DNA of 64,000 nt from Pedobacter alluvionis (GTDB lineage Bacteria > Bacteroidota > Bacteroidia > Sphingobacteriales > Sphingobacteriaceae). Positions 25,508 to 34,589 of the stretch are shown here, piece after piece. The translations under genes were made by a program, and so were the position numbers. The notes under the pieces were generated by a model. It ran no database searches and was not told the DNA's origin. It worked only from the letters and a program-made list of their open reading frames with translations. Numbering within the stretch: the first letter of the stretch is position 1; each line of letters starts with the position of its first letter. The DNA lies in NCBI RefSeq assembly GCF_003664035.1, contig NZ_RCCK01000010.1:1178001-1242000 (forward strand), written 5' to 3'.

Positions 25508-28333
25508 TTGAAAGTCATTACTGTATTTTTAGTTTTATCTTTTTGTCTGTCTGTTCTTAGTTTAAACGCACAGGTACAACCTGGTGGAATAGAGAAAAAA
25601 AATGAAAAATATATTTCAAGAACGGGTAACGCTTTAAAGTTAAGTAACGATCAACCTTTTTTGATCAGGTTCAACCGTACCTTAACAGCGGCCGAAATTC
25701 AATTATTGAAACCCCAAAAAAGTCTTTCAGGCGATTATTTTATCGTCGAAAAATCGAATATTTCTAACTTTTCCAACGATATAATTTACCAGGAACAAGC
25801 CAACGGACTTTGGAAGGTGAGTGATAGATTGATGAAAGTGCTGAATAAAAGCAATAAAAGAAACGATTCTATCCTGGTCCGACTGGCCTTAAAAAATATA
25901 AATGCGTTACCAGAGGCTGTTTCAGGTTCCAATATAAAATCAACTGATACTGTAAATCACATTTTTACTGTTTACCTATCATCAAGCGATTTAATGTTGT
26001 TGTTGGAGCTTAATGATGTTTTATATGCCGATATTTTACCTGTTGCCAAAGAGGAGGAGGTTATAAATGGCCTCGACCTGACTTTAAACCAAATTTCTAA
26101 CGCCAGAAATCTTTTCCCTGGCATTGATGGTGCGGGTATAAATGTTTCTTTTAAAGAAGGGATGTACGATGCTACCGATCTTGATTTATTGGGCAAAACG
26201 GTAACCGGAGCTACTATTGGCAAAACGCCTACCACTCATGCTACCATTATGGCAACTTTAGCTTTAGGAAACGGTAATTCCTTTATCAGGGGTTTAGGTG
26301 CAGCACCAAAGGCCAAACTTGCCTATTCTGATTTCACTAATCTGATGCCCGACCTGATTACTGATTTAAATAAACTTCAGGTTAGCATCCAAAATCATTC
26401 TTATGGTACCGATGTTGATAACGATTACGGAATAGAGGCTGCAGCATACGATAAACAGATTTTCGAAACGGATACTTTGATGCATGTTTTTTCTGCCGGA
26501 AATAAAGGAACAAGCACACCTTCAGTGGGGTTTTACCAAGGTATTACTGCCCGTGCCAATTTAACGGGTAATTTTAAGCAGGCGAAAAATCTATTGGTGA
26601 TAGGAGGGATCAACAGAGAAAATATTTCTGAAAATCTGAGCAGCAAGGGGCCTGCTTATGATGGTCGTGTAAAACCTGAACTTGTTGCTTTAGGCGAAGA
26701 CGGAACATCAGGCGCTGCAGCAATTACAAGCGGGTCTATTGCTTTGCTCGAACAATTTTACCGGCAGAAACATAAAAAAGCCCCTTCTGCATCGCTCATC
26801 AGGGCAACAGTGATTAATTCTGCCGACGATTTAGGCACACCGCAGGTCGACTTCGTTTATGGCTATGGAAAACTCAATGTAGCCCAATCGTTAAAAACTT
26901 TAGATGAAAACAGGGCGTCATTGTACGAAGTGGCCAAAAATCAGGATTTTCTTGTTCCTTTGGCTATTCCTGCTAATGTAGCCGAAGTGAAACTGACTAT
27001 TGCCTGGAACGATCCCCCTGCTGTTGTAAATGCAGCACAAAGTTTGGTTAATGGATTAGATTTAAGTCTTGAAATTCCCACAGGGAGCCAAATCCTGCCC
27101 TGGGTATTAAGCAGTTTTCCTCATTTAGATTCCCTCTCAAAACCGGCAGTGCGTAAGGCAGACATAATCAATAATGTTCAGCAGATTACCCTTGATAATC
27201 CATCCACCGGTGCTTATACTATTCATGTCAAAGGCAATAGGATTGAACAAGGTAATAACCAGCCTTTCGCATTGGCTTATCGTTACACATTCAAAAACAC
27301 TTTTTCTTTTACTAGTCCTGGAAAAAACGAATACTTTTTTGCCAATGAAGATAATTATATTCGTTGGGAGAATACTTATACAAGCCAAACCGGAAATTTG
27401 TTGGTGAGTTATGATGGAGGTACTACATGGAAATCAATTGCTTCGGGTGTCGATTTAAGTACGGGCTTTTACCATTGGAATCCACCAGATTTGTTTGTTA
27501 CAGCAATGATAAAAATGGAAGTGGAAGGAAATGTAATATTGAGTCAACCGTTTGTTATTTCCAGTCCCAGGATATTAAGCGTTGGCTATTTTTGTAAAGA
27601 TGGTTTGGTGCTTAACTGGAACCCACAACCAGGTGCAAAAGACTACACTTTGTACAATGTCGTAGATAATATCCTTTCCCCGGTATTAACCCTTGCTGAT
27701 ACGATAGTAAAACTGGATACAAGCAAGATTAAGAGCAAATATTTTGCTGTGGCGGCAAACGGTACAGATTTTACGGGGCTGAAAAGTTATACGATCGATT
27801 ATACACAGCAGGGGATCGCCTGTTATGTGAGAAATTTATTTGCATCAGTGGCTGATGATCAGCGGATAAGAATTGACCTGAGCATAGGCACTACTTTGGA
27901 TTTAAAGAACATCATCTGGGAAAAACTGACAGGTCCAAATACTTTTAGTGTTTTAGAGCAGACAAAACCCATTTCAAATCAGCTTAATTATACCACCTTT
28001 GATGATAAACCGAAAGCAGGAATCCAGTTTTATCGTGTTACTTTCGAAACGGCTAACGGTCAGGTACAAAGCGACCTGGTATCGGTGGTTATCCTGAAAG
28101 AGGATGAATTTTCTTTTTTCCCTAACCCTGTAGCTGATTATTTAACCATTCTGAGCGGATCATTTGAAGATTATAGTCTGTCTGTTTTTAACATATTAGG
28201 GCAGAAAGTTTTCGAAGAAAAAGCCACGAGTTCGAATAAATTTGCACTCAATGCTTTATCAACAGGGGTTTATGTAGGGGTGATTAATAAAAATGGGCAA
28301 CAATTGAAGAAATTTAAGCTGATTAAGAAATAA
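25508..28333 (+). CDS. S8 subtilisin-like secreted protein with T9SS sorting domain
   Basis: A 941-residue secreted protein. The only start that keeps the signal peptide (MKVITVFLVLSFCLSVLSLNA) is TTG at 25508. The peptidase S8 domain spans ~180-460 with His244 (TTHATIMA), Asn332 (SAGNKG) and Ser401 (DGTSGAAA). The strand that normally holds the catalytic Asp reads INVSFKEG (212-218) with no Asp; a nearby MYDATDLD might serve. Beta domains follow, and the end is a type A T9SS sorting domain (FSFFPNPVADYLTI ... LSTGVYVGVI ... KKFKLIKK), so the protein crosses the outer membrane by type IX secretion and is released or surface-attached. Confidence 0.85.
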   Translation: MKVITVFLVLSFCLSVLSLNAQVQPGGIEKKNEKYISRTGNALKLSNDQPFLIRFNRTLTAAEIQLLKPQKSLSGDYFIVEKSNISNFSNDIIYQEQANGLWKVSDRLMKVLNKSNKRNDSILVRLALKNINALPEAVSGSNIKSTDTVNHIFTVYLSSSDLMLLLELNDVLYADILPVAKEEEVINGLDLTLNQISNARNLFPGIDGAGINVSFKEGMYDATDLDLLGKTVTGATIGKTPTTHATIMATLALGNGNSFIRGLGAAPKAKLAYSDFTNLMPDLITDLNKLQVSIQNHSYGTDVDNDYGIEAAAYDKQIFETDTLMHVFSAGNKGTSTPSVGFYQGITARANLTGNFKQAKNLLVIGGINRENISENLSSKGPAYDGRVKPELVALGEDGTSGAAAITSGSIALLEQFYRQKHKKAPSASLIRATVINSADDLGTPQVDFVYGYGKLNVAQSLKTLDENRASLYEVAKNQDFLVPLAIPANVAEVKLTIAWNDPPAVVNAAQSLVNGLDLSLEIPTGSQILPWVLSSFPHLDSLSKPAVRKADIINNVQQITLDNPSTGAYTIHVKGNRIEQGNNQPFALAYRYTFKNTFSFTSPGKNEYFFANEDNYIRWENTYTSQTGNLLVSYDGGTTWKSIASGVDLSTGFYHWNPPDLFVTAMIKMEVEGNVILSQPFVISSPRILSVGYFCKDGLVLNWNPQPGAKDYTLYNVVDNILSPVLTLADTIVKLDTSKIKSKYFAVAANGTDFTGLKSYTIDYTQQGIACYVRNLFASVADDQRIRIDLSIGTTLDLKNIIWEKLTGPNTFSVLEQTKPISNQLNYTTFDDKPKAGIQFYRVTFETANGQVQSDLVSVVILKEDEFSFFPNPVADYLTILSGSFEDYSLSVFNILGQKVFEEKATSSNKFALNALSTGVYVGVINKNGQQLKKFKLIKK

Positions 28334-28570
28334 CTCTAACTATACATGTTTTGCGTAAATCTTTGCGATGAGCGGGAGGATATGTTTTTTCCAGCAGATT
28401 TAAGATGATAAACGCTGAAATATAATAACAAAAGATTTTAAGCCCTATCTGCGTAATTTGTGAGATCCGCGGGAGACTAATTGCACGTTTATACTCACAT
28501 TTAAGATGGAACTCCTGATTTCTTCGTAATTTTCAGAAAATGCGATTTATTTAAAAACAATCCTTTATAA

Positions 28571-30223
28571 ATGAAAAAACTCCTCCTACTTTCCAGTTGC
28601 ACACTTCTGTTCTTTGGTTCCTGCAAGCAAGGTGCAAAAAGCACTGGCGCTGGTGCCGATTCTTTAGCCATAAAAGCCATTAATGATTCGAGTTTAACCC
28701 AATATTTATCTGTTATTGCTGCTGATAGTTTGGAGGGAAGAAAACCCTTTACCAAAGGCGAAACCAAAACCATTAATTATCTAAAAGCTCAGTTCGAAAA
28801 ACTAGGCCTGCAGCCAGGCAATGGAAATAGTTTCTTTCAGGAGGTGCCGATGGTAGAAATTAAATCGGTACCTGAAGATAAAATGGTATTGAAAGGAAAA
28901 AATGCTTCGCTAACATTAAATTATCTAACTGATTTTGTTGCTGGTACCCGCCGTGTGCAAGATGAAGTGAGCATGAGTAACTCACAGCTTGTTTTTGCAG
29001 GCTATGGCATTGTAGCTCCGGAATTTGGCTGGAACGATTATGCGAACCTTGATGTAAAGGGAAAAACGGTAGTGGTGTTGATTAATGATCCTGGTTTTGC
29101 AGATTCTACCTTATTTAAAGGTAAAAATATGACTTACTATGGCAGATGGACCTATAAATTTGAAGAAGCTGCCCGTCAGGGAGCAACAGGGATTATTATT
29201 GTTCATGATACCGAGCCAGCTGCTTATCCGTGGACAGTTGTTCGAAGTGGTTGGTCGAAATCTAAACTTACCCTGCAAAGCGAAGATAGTGGAATGAGCA
29301 GGGCTGTGGTAGAAGGCTGGATTACTTTAGATAAGGCGAAACAGCTATTTGCATTGGATGGGAAATCATTCGATCAATTGGCTTTAAGTGCCCGGAAAAA
29401 AGGTTTTAAGGCTGTTGATTTAAATATTACCACCTCACTAAAAGTCAAAAATACCATCAGGAAATCGGTTACGTATAATGTTCTGGCTAAAATACCAGGC
29501 GATAAACGTAAAGATGAAGCTATTATTTATTCGGCACACTGGGATCACCTGGGTGTAGGAGAAAAAGTACAAGGTGATTCTATTTATAACGGAGCTGTTG
29601 ATAATGCAACAGGAGTAGCTGCTTTATTCGAAATTGCTTCGGCATTTAAAAAATTGCCTAAAGTACCTGGACGTACCATTTTGTTTATTTCCTATACAGC
29701 AGAAGAACAAGGTCTTTTAGGATCTGAGTATTATGCCAAACATCCTGTTTTTCCACTGGACAAAACCGTGGCCAACATCAATATGGATATGATGGGTATA
29801 GCGGGTAAAACGAAAGATGTTGTGGTGTACGGCTTTGGTCAGTCAGAATTGGAAGATTATGCTGCGGAAGCAGCTAAAAAACAAGGGCGGGTAATCGTGC
29901 CAGATCCTGTTCAATCATCTGGATTGTATTACCGTTCTGATCATTTTAATCTGGCAAAGGTTGGTGTACCTTCATTATTTACCGGTTCGGGTGTAGATAA
30001 CATCAAAAACGGCAGAACATGGGGATTAAAGCAGGTGGCTGATTTTACCAAATTCCGTTACCATTCGCCACAGGATAATTTCGATGCCAAAAACTGGGAT
30101 TTATCAGGTATTGTAGAAGATGTTCGAATGCTTTTTGATATGGGGTATCGTATCAGTAATGAAACTTCGTATCCGAAATGGAAAGACGGATCGGAATTTA
30201 AAGCCATTAGAGAAAAGAAGTAA
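28571..30223 (+). CDS. M28 family aminopeptidase lipoprotein
   Basis: A 550-residue lipoprotein (LFFGSC, Cys18) with a M28 zinc aminopeptidase domain interrupted by a PA-type insert (~130-260, FAGYGIVAPEFGWNDY). Zinc ligands and catalytic residues are visible in order: HWDH (His323, Asp325), VDNATG (Asp344), TAEEQG (Glu378, Glu379), NMDMMG (Asp406) and SDHF (His458). It removes N-terminal residues from peptides in the periplasm or at the cell surface, and so would work with the S9, S8 and HEIGH-type peptidases encoded just upstream. Single gene, closed by a hairpin shared with the converging beta-barrel gene. Confidence 0.9.
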   Translation: MKKLLLLSSCTLLFFGSCKQGAKSTGAGADSLAIKAINDSSLTQYLSVIAADSLEGRKPFTKGETKTINYLKAQFEKLGLQPGNGNSFFQEVPMVEIKSVPEDKMVLKGKNASLTLNYLTDFVAGTRRVQDEVSMSNSQLVFAGYGIVAPEFGWNDYANLDVKGKTVVVLINDPGFADSTLFKGKNMTYYGRWTYKFEEAARQGATGIIIVHDTEPAAYPWTVVRSGWSKSKLTLQSEDSGMSRAVVEGWITLDKAKQLFALDGKSFDQLALSARKKGFKAVDLNITTSLKVKNTIRKSVTYNVLAKIPGDKRKDEAIIYSAHWDHLGVGEKVQGDSIYNGAVDNATGVAALFEIASAFKKLPKVPGRTILFISYTAEEQGLLGSEYYAKHPVFPLDKTVANINMDMMGIAGKTKDVVVYGFGQSELEDYAAEAAKKQGRVIVPDPVQSSGLYYRSDHFNLAKVGVPSLFTGSGVDNIKNGRTWGLKQVADFTKFRYHSPQDNFDAKNWDLSGIVEDVRMLFDMGYRISNETSYPKWKDGSEFKAIREKK

Positions 30224-30229
30224 ACAAAA

Positions 30230-30256
30230 AGCGTCCCGATGGTAAACCGGGACGCT
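30230..30256. terminator. Bidirectional terminator
   Basis: AGCGTCCCG (30230-30238) pairs with CGGGACGCT (30248-30256). It is six bases after the M28 stop and 49 bp from the end of the converging beta-barrel gene. Confidence 0.75.
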
Positions 30257-30304
30257 CTTCGAAAAAAAAAGTCATTTATTAAATTTCCCTTAAGGGAGAA
30301 TTAA

Positions 30305-30907
30305 TTAAAAGTAGAACTGTACACCTAATCTTGGTGCGAAAGTATCAGCGTTTAAACCGAAAGTATTGGTTTTAACTTTAGCGCCAGTTCCTTCAGCTTT
30401 AACAGTATAGTTGTCGTAGCTTAAACCTTTAACCGAAAGTTCGATACCAATTCTTTTTGTTGGGAAAAACGCAAATCCTGGAGCAAGTTCTACACCGATT
30501 TTAGTAGTAGTACCGGTTTTAACAGCGTTATCACCGTTCGCATCAGTTGTTTTTAACTGACCGAAAGCCAAAGGCACAGATAATTGTCCGAAGAATTTAA
30601 ATTGATCCGATAAACCAACATAGTAACGTCCGAAAGGAGAAACTTTAAATGCACCATTCTCTGTTCTGCTGCTCACTTTTTTATCGTATTCGTAACCAAC
30701 ACCGGTACCAATTGCAAAATTATCGCTGATAAAATAACCAGCACTTGGTAATACGCTAAAGCTAAAATCTGCTTTTGGGGCGCCATCTACTTTTGTAGAG
30801 TTTACACCTACATTACCACCTAACATAAAATTTCCTTTTTCAGTTTGTGCTTGTGCACCATAAACTAAACCTGCTACTGCTACTAAAGATAATAATAGTT
30901 TTTTCAT
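30305..30907 (-). CDS. Outer membrane beta-barrel protein
   Basis: A 200-residue outer membrane protein: signal peptide MKKLLLSLVAVAGLVYGAQA, then alternating beta-strands (FMLGGNVGVNS, SFSVLPSAGYFIS, FAIGTGVGYEYD, FGRYYVGLSDQFKFFGQLSV) ending LGVQFYF with a C-terminal Phe, the signal for barrel insertion. Size fits a small 8-strand OmpA/OprF-like or OmpW-like barrel; no peptidoglycan-binding domain. Function unknown. The leader upstream contains an inverted repeat (30935-30971). Confidence 0.8.
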   Translation of the reverse strand: MKKLLLSLVAVAGLVYGAQAQTEKGNFMLGGNVGVNSTKVDGAPKADFSFSVLPSAGYFISDNFAIGTGVGYEYDKKVSSRTENGAFKVSPFGRYYVGLSDQFKFFGQLSVPLAFGQLKTTDANGDNAVKTGTTTKIGVELAPGFAFFPTKRIGIELSVKGLSYDNYTVKAEGTGAKVKTNTFGLNADTFAPRLGVQFYF

Positions 30908-31225
30908 CTTTTTTATTATTTATTTGTGATTAAAATATAGTCAATTTTACTTTTTTAATTTTTGACTATATTTGAATAAAAGTCAACACTTGTGCCAGAA
31001 AACTTTGTCTGCGTCATCAAAAAATCAGTTTTTGCTCAACTGCTTAATGCACAAACAGATGTAAATTTAATGTTAATTCAATATTATTTTCGTGTGACGA
31101 AAAATCAATCGATTGATTAATTTTTTAGGCATGACAAATTGACAATCTGACTTTTTTTGTATAAATGTCAGACTTTACTTTGTCCAAAATGGCAGAATTT
31201 TAGGAGGAGTTATTATGGTAGTGGA
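30908..31225. other. AT-rich intergenic region with an inverted repeat
   Basis: No gene between the beta-barrel and FMN reductase genes (same strand). ATATAGTCAA at 30935-30944 and TTGACTATAT at 30962-30971 form a 10-bp perfect inverted repeat 28-64 bp upstream of the barrel gene, a possible operator or a 5' UTR hairpin. The remainder has no visible structure apart from three similar TTGACAATnTGAC-like stretches around 31128-31175. Confidence 0.45.
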
Positions 31226-31783
31226 TTAAACCTTACAGGCCGAAATGAGGTTTTCTATTTTCTTTTGGATAATTGAGATTGTTTTTTCATCATTTAAATT
31301 TCCATCCGCATCGAATTTATTTTGAGCCTGGGCAATTAAAACTTCTGGCTGTAAAACCGGATTCATATTCAGGAATGTAAAAACAGGCAAAAATGCCATT
31401 TGCATTCTAACGGTTCCCCACATACCTTGGGTAGCACCCATTACCGCAACAGGTTTATGCATCAAAGGCGAATCTTTGCCACGGCTTGCCCAATCAATGG
31501 CATTTTTTAATCCACCTGGAATAGAATAATTATATTCAGGAGAAACAATGATAAAAGCATCAGCAGCGGCCAGGGCCTCCCTAAATTTCATTACGCTTGC
31601 AGGGCGTTCTTCGGTTTCTGGCAAATCATGGTCGGCGTTATAAACGGGGATGTCATCATAGGCCACAATTTCAAATTCGATACCTTCAGGGATCAATCCG
31701 CCTGCCACTTTAAGTAACATCGCATTGTAAGATCCTTTTCTTAAACTTCCACATAAACCAACAATTTTTCTGTTCTTTTCCAT
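31226..31783 (-). CDS. NADPH-dependent FMN reductase
   Basis: A 185-residue flavodoxin-fold reductase. FMN phosphate loop GLCGSLRKGSYN (residues ~9-20) and the second FMN loop SPEYNYSIPGGLKNAIDW are both intact, together with the SRG turn. These dimers use NAD(P)H to reduce FMN, quinones, azo compounds or chromate; the true substrate is unknown. Start is the first ATG after the leader. Single gene, divergent from the MFS transporter gene. Confidence 0.88.
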   Translation of the reverse strand: MEKNRKIVGLCGSLRKGSYNAMLLKVAGGLIPEGIEFEIVAYDDIPVYNADHDLPETEERPASVMKFREALAAADAFIIVSPEYNYSIPGGLKNAIDWASRGKDSPLMHKPVAVMGATQGMWGTVRMQMAFLPVFTFLNMNPVLQPEVLIAQAQNKFDADGNLNDEKTISIIQKKIENLISACKV

Positions 31784-31860
31784 AGCTATTAAACCAGAAC
31801 ATTATCAAAATGTTTGGTTTTTGCAAGGATAATCGGTGTAGTTTAAAAATTTATAATAAC

Positions 31861-31868
31861 TATTTTTG
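31861..31868 (+). promoter_or_regulatory. Bacteroidota -7 box of the MFS transporter gene
   Basis: TATTTTTG matches TAnnTTTG. It lies 18 bp before the ATG at 31887, so transcription should start after a TTG at 31866 that could otherwise be read as an upstream start. This supports the ATG as the true start. Confidence 0.55.
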
Positions 31869-31886
31869 GCATGTAAGCTATTCGTT

Positions 31887-33089
31887 ATGACTGAAAATAC
31901 ATCTACCACTTCCATTATTGAAAAAACCGTTTTTCCGATCCTTTTTGCTTTAAGTTTTTCGCATTTATTAAATGACACCATACAATCATTAATTCCTGCA
32001 ATTTACCCGATCATTAAAACCAGTTATCATTTAAGTTTTTCGCAGATCGGGTTAATTACTTTAACTTTTCAGTTAGCCGCATCGCTGTTACAGCCTTTTG
32101 TGGGTTTATATACGGATAAAAAGCCTCAACCGTATTCTCTTGCAATAGGGATGGGATTTACCCTGATCGGTTTAGTTTCGCTTTCCCAATCTACTCATTT
32201 TTATACCATATTAATTTCAGTTTGTTTTATTGGGATAGGTTCTTCTATATTTCATCCGGAAGCCTCCAGGATGGCGCATGCCGCATCTGGAGGAAAGAGG
32301 GGATTGGCACAATCTGTTTTCCAGTTGGGAGGTAATGCCGGTAGTTCTTTAGGTCCACTATTGGCCGCCTGGATTATTGTTCCTTATGGGCAGTTCAGCG
32401 TGATCTGGTTTTCGGTAATTGCACTTTTAGCTATTATCATTCTAACCTATGTTGGCAATTGGTACAAAGGATTTATGCTTTCGAGAAGTAAAAAGATCAA
32501 TATTCAAACTGTTGTTAATCAGTTTTCGAGAGGGAAGGTGATCTTTTCGGTGTGCATTTTACTCTTGTTAATTTTCTCGAAATATTTCTATATGGCGAGT
32601 TTAACCAATTATTTCACCTTTTACCTCATCGATAAATTTCATGTTTCGGTGCAAACCTCACAGATTTATTTATTTGTATTCTTATTCTCGGTAGCTGCAG
32701 GAACGTTGCTTGGCGGACCCATAGGTGATAAAATTGGACGAAAATATGTGATATGGGCTTCGATATTGGGTACAGCACCATTTGCATTATTGCTGCCACA
32801 TGCCAGTCTGTTCTGGGTTGGTGTGCTCATTGTTCCAATTGGGATGATTTTGGCATCGGCATTTTCGGCCATTTTGGTTTATGCGCAAGAGCTCATCCCA
32901 GGAAAGGTAGGTTTAGTTGCCGGTTTGTTTTTTGGCTTTGCCTTTGGTATGGGGGGTATCGGATCGGCCTTGTTGGGTAAATTAGCAGATTCTACCAGTA
33001 TCGAACATGTATTTAATATTTGTGCGTTTCTGCCTTTGATCGGTTTGTTAACCGGATTCTTGCCGAATATTGAAACGAAGAAGAAATAG
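31887..33089 (+). CDS. MFS transporter, fosmidomycin-resistance (Fsr)-like
   Basis: A 400-residue major facilitator protein with twelve predicted transmembrane helices. Segments typical of the Fsr group are clear: FSHLLNDTIQSLIPAIYPII in helix 1, GLYTDKKPQPYSL in loop 2-3, GIGSSIFHPEASRMAHAASG, GGKRGLAQSVFQLGGNAGSSLGP (split by me into family-like parts), and GGPIGDKIGRKYVIW in loop 8-9. Fsr exports fosmidomycin; related proteins have broader or unknown substrates, so a drug efflux role is an inference. ATG at 31887 is chosen over an in-frame TTG at 31866 that lies inside the -7 box. Single gene with a strong terminator. Confidence 0.85.
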   Translation: MTENTSTTSIIEKTVFPILFALSFSHLLNDTIQSLIPAIYPIIKTSYHLSFSQIGLITLTFQLAASLLQPFVGLYTDKKPQPYSLAIGMGFTLIGLVSLSQSTHFYTILISVCFIGIGSSIFHPEASRMAHAASGGKRGLAQSVFQLGGNAGSSLGPLLAAWIIVPYGQFSVIWFSVIALLAIIILTYVGNWYKGFMLSRSKKINIQTVVNQFSRGKVIFSVCILLLLIFSKYFYMASLTNYFTFYLIDKFHVSVQTSQIYLFVFLFSVAAGTLLGGPIGDKIGRKYVIWASILGTAPFALLLPHASLFWVGVLIVPIGMILASAFSAILVYAQELIPGKVGLVAGLFFGFAFGMGGIGSALLGKLADSTSIEHVFNICAFLPLIGLLTGFLPNIETKKK

Positions 33090-33093
33090 AAAA

Positions 33094-33119
33094 GCCCATC
33101 CATTTTTAAGGGGATGGGC
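33094..33119. terminator. Bidirectional terminator
   Basis: GCCCATCC (33094-33101) pairs with GGATGGGC (33112-33119), four bases after the MFS stop and 23 bp from the end of the converging beta-barrel gene. Confidence 0.75.
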
Positions 33120-33142
33120 CAAAGCTTTGATAGTTGAAGAGG

Positions 33143-33784
33143 TTAAAATAGGATATAAATCTTAAAGCCCAGGTTATTGATAAATCCCTGGCTGCTTAAA
33201 TTGAATGAGGTATATTCGCTTTTGGTAAAAGCGTTATTGGCGCTAACCTCATTTTGTTCTGTTTTGCTGTAGGCAATATCTGCCGATAACAAACTTGTTT
33301 CTAATGCAAATCTTTTAGAAACAAACCAGGTGATACCTCCATATGCGCCTACAGCGTATTGGTTGGAAGTATAATTGGTTACTTGTGGGTAAGTGTTAGT
33401 AAATTCGCTGTTATTTTTACTGTGTGTATAGCTGGCTTTCCCACCTGCATAAGCAAATAAGGTTTTTACAAGCGGGAAATAGTGCTGATAACTTAGGTTA
33501 CCGCCATAGCTTTTTTGCTCCTGGTTATTTATATTGTCGTTCCCATAAGTATTTTTATTTAATCCATAAGTCAAATCCAACCCAATTTTATTGTTGTCTT
33601 TAAAAAAGTAACCATAACCCAATGTGAATGAGTTGTTTTTCACTTTGTTTTCATAGTTGTTTCCAGAGAGTTTGTTGGTAGTTGAATTAACGCCAAAGCT
33701 TAAAGCGTTTGTTCCTTTTGTTTGCGCGAAACCGCATAGGGAGATACCCACAGCCATAGCTGTAACTAATAATTGTTTTTTCAT
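33143..33784 (-). CDS. Outer membrane beta-barrel protein
   Basis: A 213-residue outer membrane protein with signal peptide MKKQLLVTAMAVGISLCGFA and a run of amphipathic strands rich in Tyr, Asn and Gly (NSFTLGYGYFFKDNNKIGLD, YGGNLSYQHYFPLVKTLFAY, YAVGAYGGITWFVSKRFALE), ending GFKIYILF. It resembles the OmpW/porin-like small barrels of Bacteroidota. Function unknown. It is the last of three envelope-protein genes on this strand, separated by 164 bp from the repeat-protein gene. Confidence 0.78.
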   Translation of the reverse strand: MKKQLLVTAMAVGISLCGFAQTKGTNALSFGVNSTTNKLSGNNYENKVKNNSFTLGYGYFFKDNNKIGLDLTYGLNKNTYGNDNINNQEQKSYGGNLSYQHYFPLVKTLFAYAGGKASYTHSKNNSEFTNTYPQVTNYTSNQYAVGAYGGITWFVSKRFALETSLLSADIAYSKTEQNEVSANNAFTKSEYTSFNLSSQGFINNLGFKIYILF

Positions 33785-33948
33785 TTCATTTGTGTTTTTT
33801 GTGTATTCAATAATAAAATAAAAAAATGAAAGTAACTATTTTTTTAGTTTGTTTTTGTTTAAGCTGTTGATTATCAGTGATAAAAAAAAAACACCGATCT
33901 GATTTGTTAGATCGGCGTTCGATATATTAAGAATAATGGGATTGTATT

Positions 33949-34578
33949 TTACTTCGAATTTGCATTCAGTATGAAATAATACAGTTCAGTAGGAGAAAAA
34001 TTGAAATCGCTACCTGTTTCGCCTGTAATTGATTTGAGCTTTCCATTTTCTTCTGGAAAAATGCTTCTGTAATATTCGATTTGGGCACCGCCAATTGATT
34101 TGATCTTCCCGTTTTCTTCAGGGAAAATGCTTCTGTAATATTCGATGGAGACATTACCAATTGATTTGATTTTTCCATCTTCCTCGGGAAATATACTTCG
34201 ATAATATTCGATTGATATATCCCCGATTGATTTTACTTTTCCATTTTCTTCAGGAAAGATGCTTCTGGAATATTCAATTTTTTTATCACCAATAGATTTA
34301 ATTTTACCATTTTCCTCTGGAAAAATACTTTTGTAATATTCAAATTTCTTATCTCCAATCGATTTAATCTTTCCGTTTTCTTCGGGAAAAATGCTTTTGT
34401 AGTATTCAAAATTGGTATTGCCAATAGATTTGATCTTTCCGTTTTCTTCAGGGAAAATACTTTTGTAATATTTTAATTCTGTGTTTGCTGTAGTTTGTGC
34501 TTTTACACAAAATGCATAAGTTAAAAGTAGGGTTAAGCTTAAAACCTTTAAGTTTAGCCGGCTGAATATATTTTTCAT
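33949..34578 (-). CDS. Secreted protein made of seven 22-residue repeats
   Basis: A 209-residue protein: signal peptide 1-28 (LSLTLLLTYAFCVKAQ), then seven back-to-back 22-residue repeats (residues 35-188) with consensus IEYYRSIFPEENGKIKSIG followed by three variable residues, then a short non-repeated tail (SDFNFSPTELYYFI). Copies 2 and 3 are identical at protein level; later copies change K to R and the variable triplets. The alternation of Tyr/Ile and GK-turn residues suggests a beta-hairpin repeat, like other G-K-x-x-x-I-G beta repeats. I do not recognise the family. The gene lies 11 bp after the upstream beta-barrel gene, so the two are probably co-expressed at the envelope. Confidence 0.75.
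   Translation of the reverse strand: MKNIFSRLNLKVLSLTLLLTYAFCVKAQTTANTELKYYKSIFPEENGKIKSIGNTNFEYYKSIFPEENGKIKSIGDKKFEYYKSIFPEENGKIKSIGDKKIEYSRSIFPEENGKVKSIGDISIEYYRSIFPEEDGKIKSIGNVSIEYYRSIFPEENGKIKSIGGAQIEYYRSIFPEENGKLKSITGETGSDFNFSPTELYYFILNANSK
34015..34476 (-). repeat. Seven tandem 66-bp coding repeats
   Basis: The DNA coding for the seven 22-residue units. Third-position differences between copies are frequent, so the array is not a very recent expansion, yet the FPEENGK core is kept in all but one copy (EEDGK in copy 5). Confidence 0.8.
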
Positions 34579-34589
34579 GAAATCTAAGG

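Noticed and set aside
31866..31886. TTG start for the MFS transporter
   Set aside because: The TTG is inside the TATTTTTG promoter box, so it would precede transcription; ATG 31887 gives the normal first helix.
33949..34578. CRISPR-like array on the minus strand, suggested by the 66-bp periodicity
   Set aside because: The whole unit is coding, contiguous and without spacers; differences are mostly at third codon positions.
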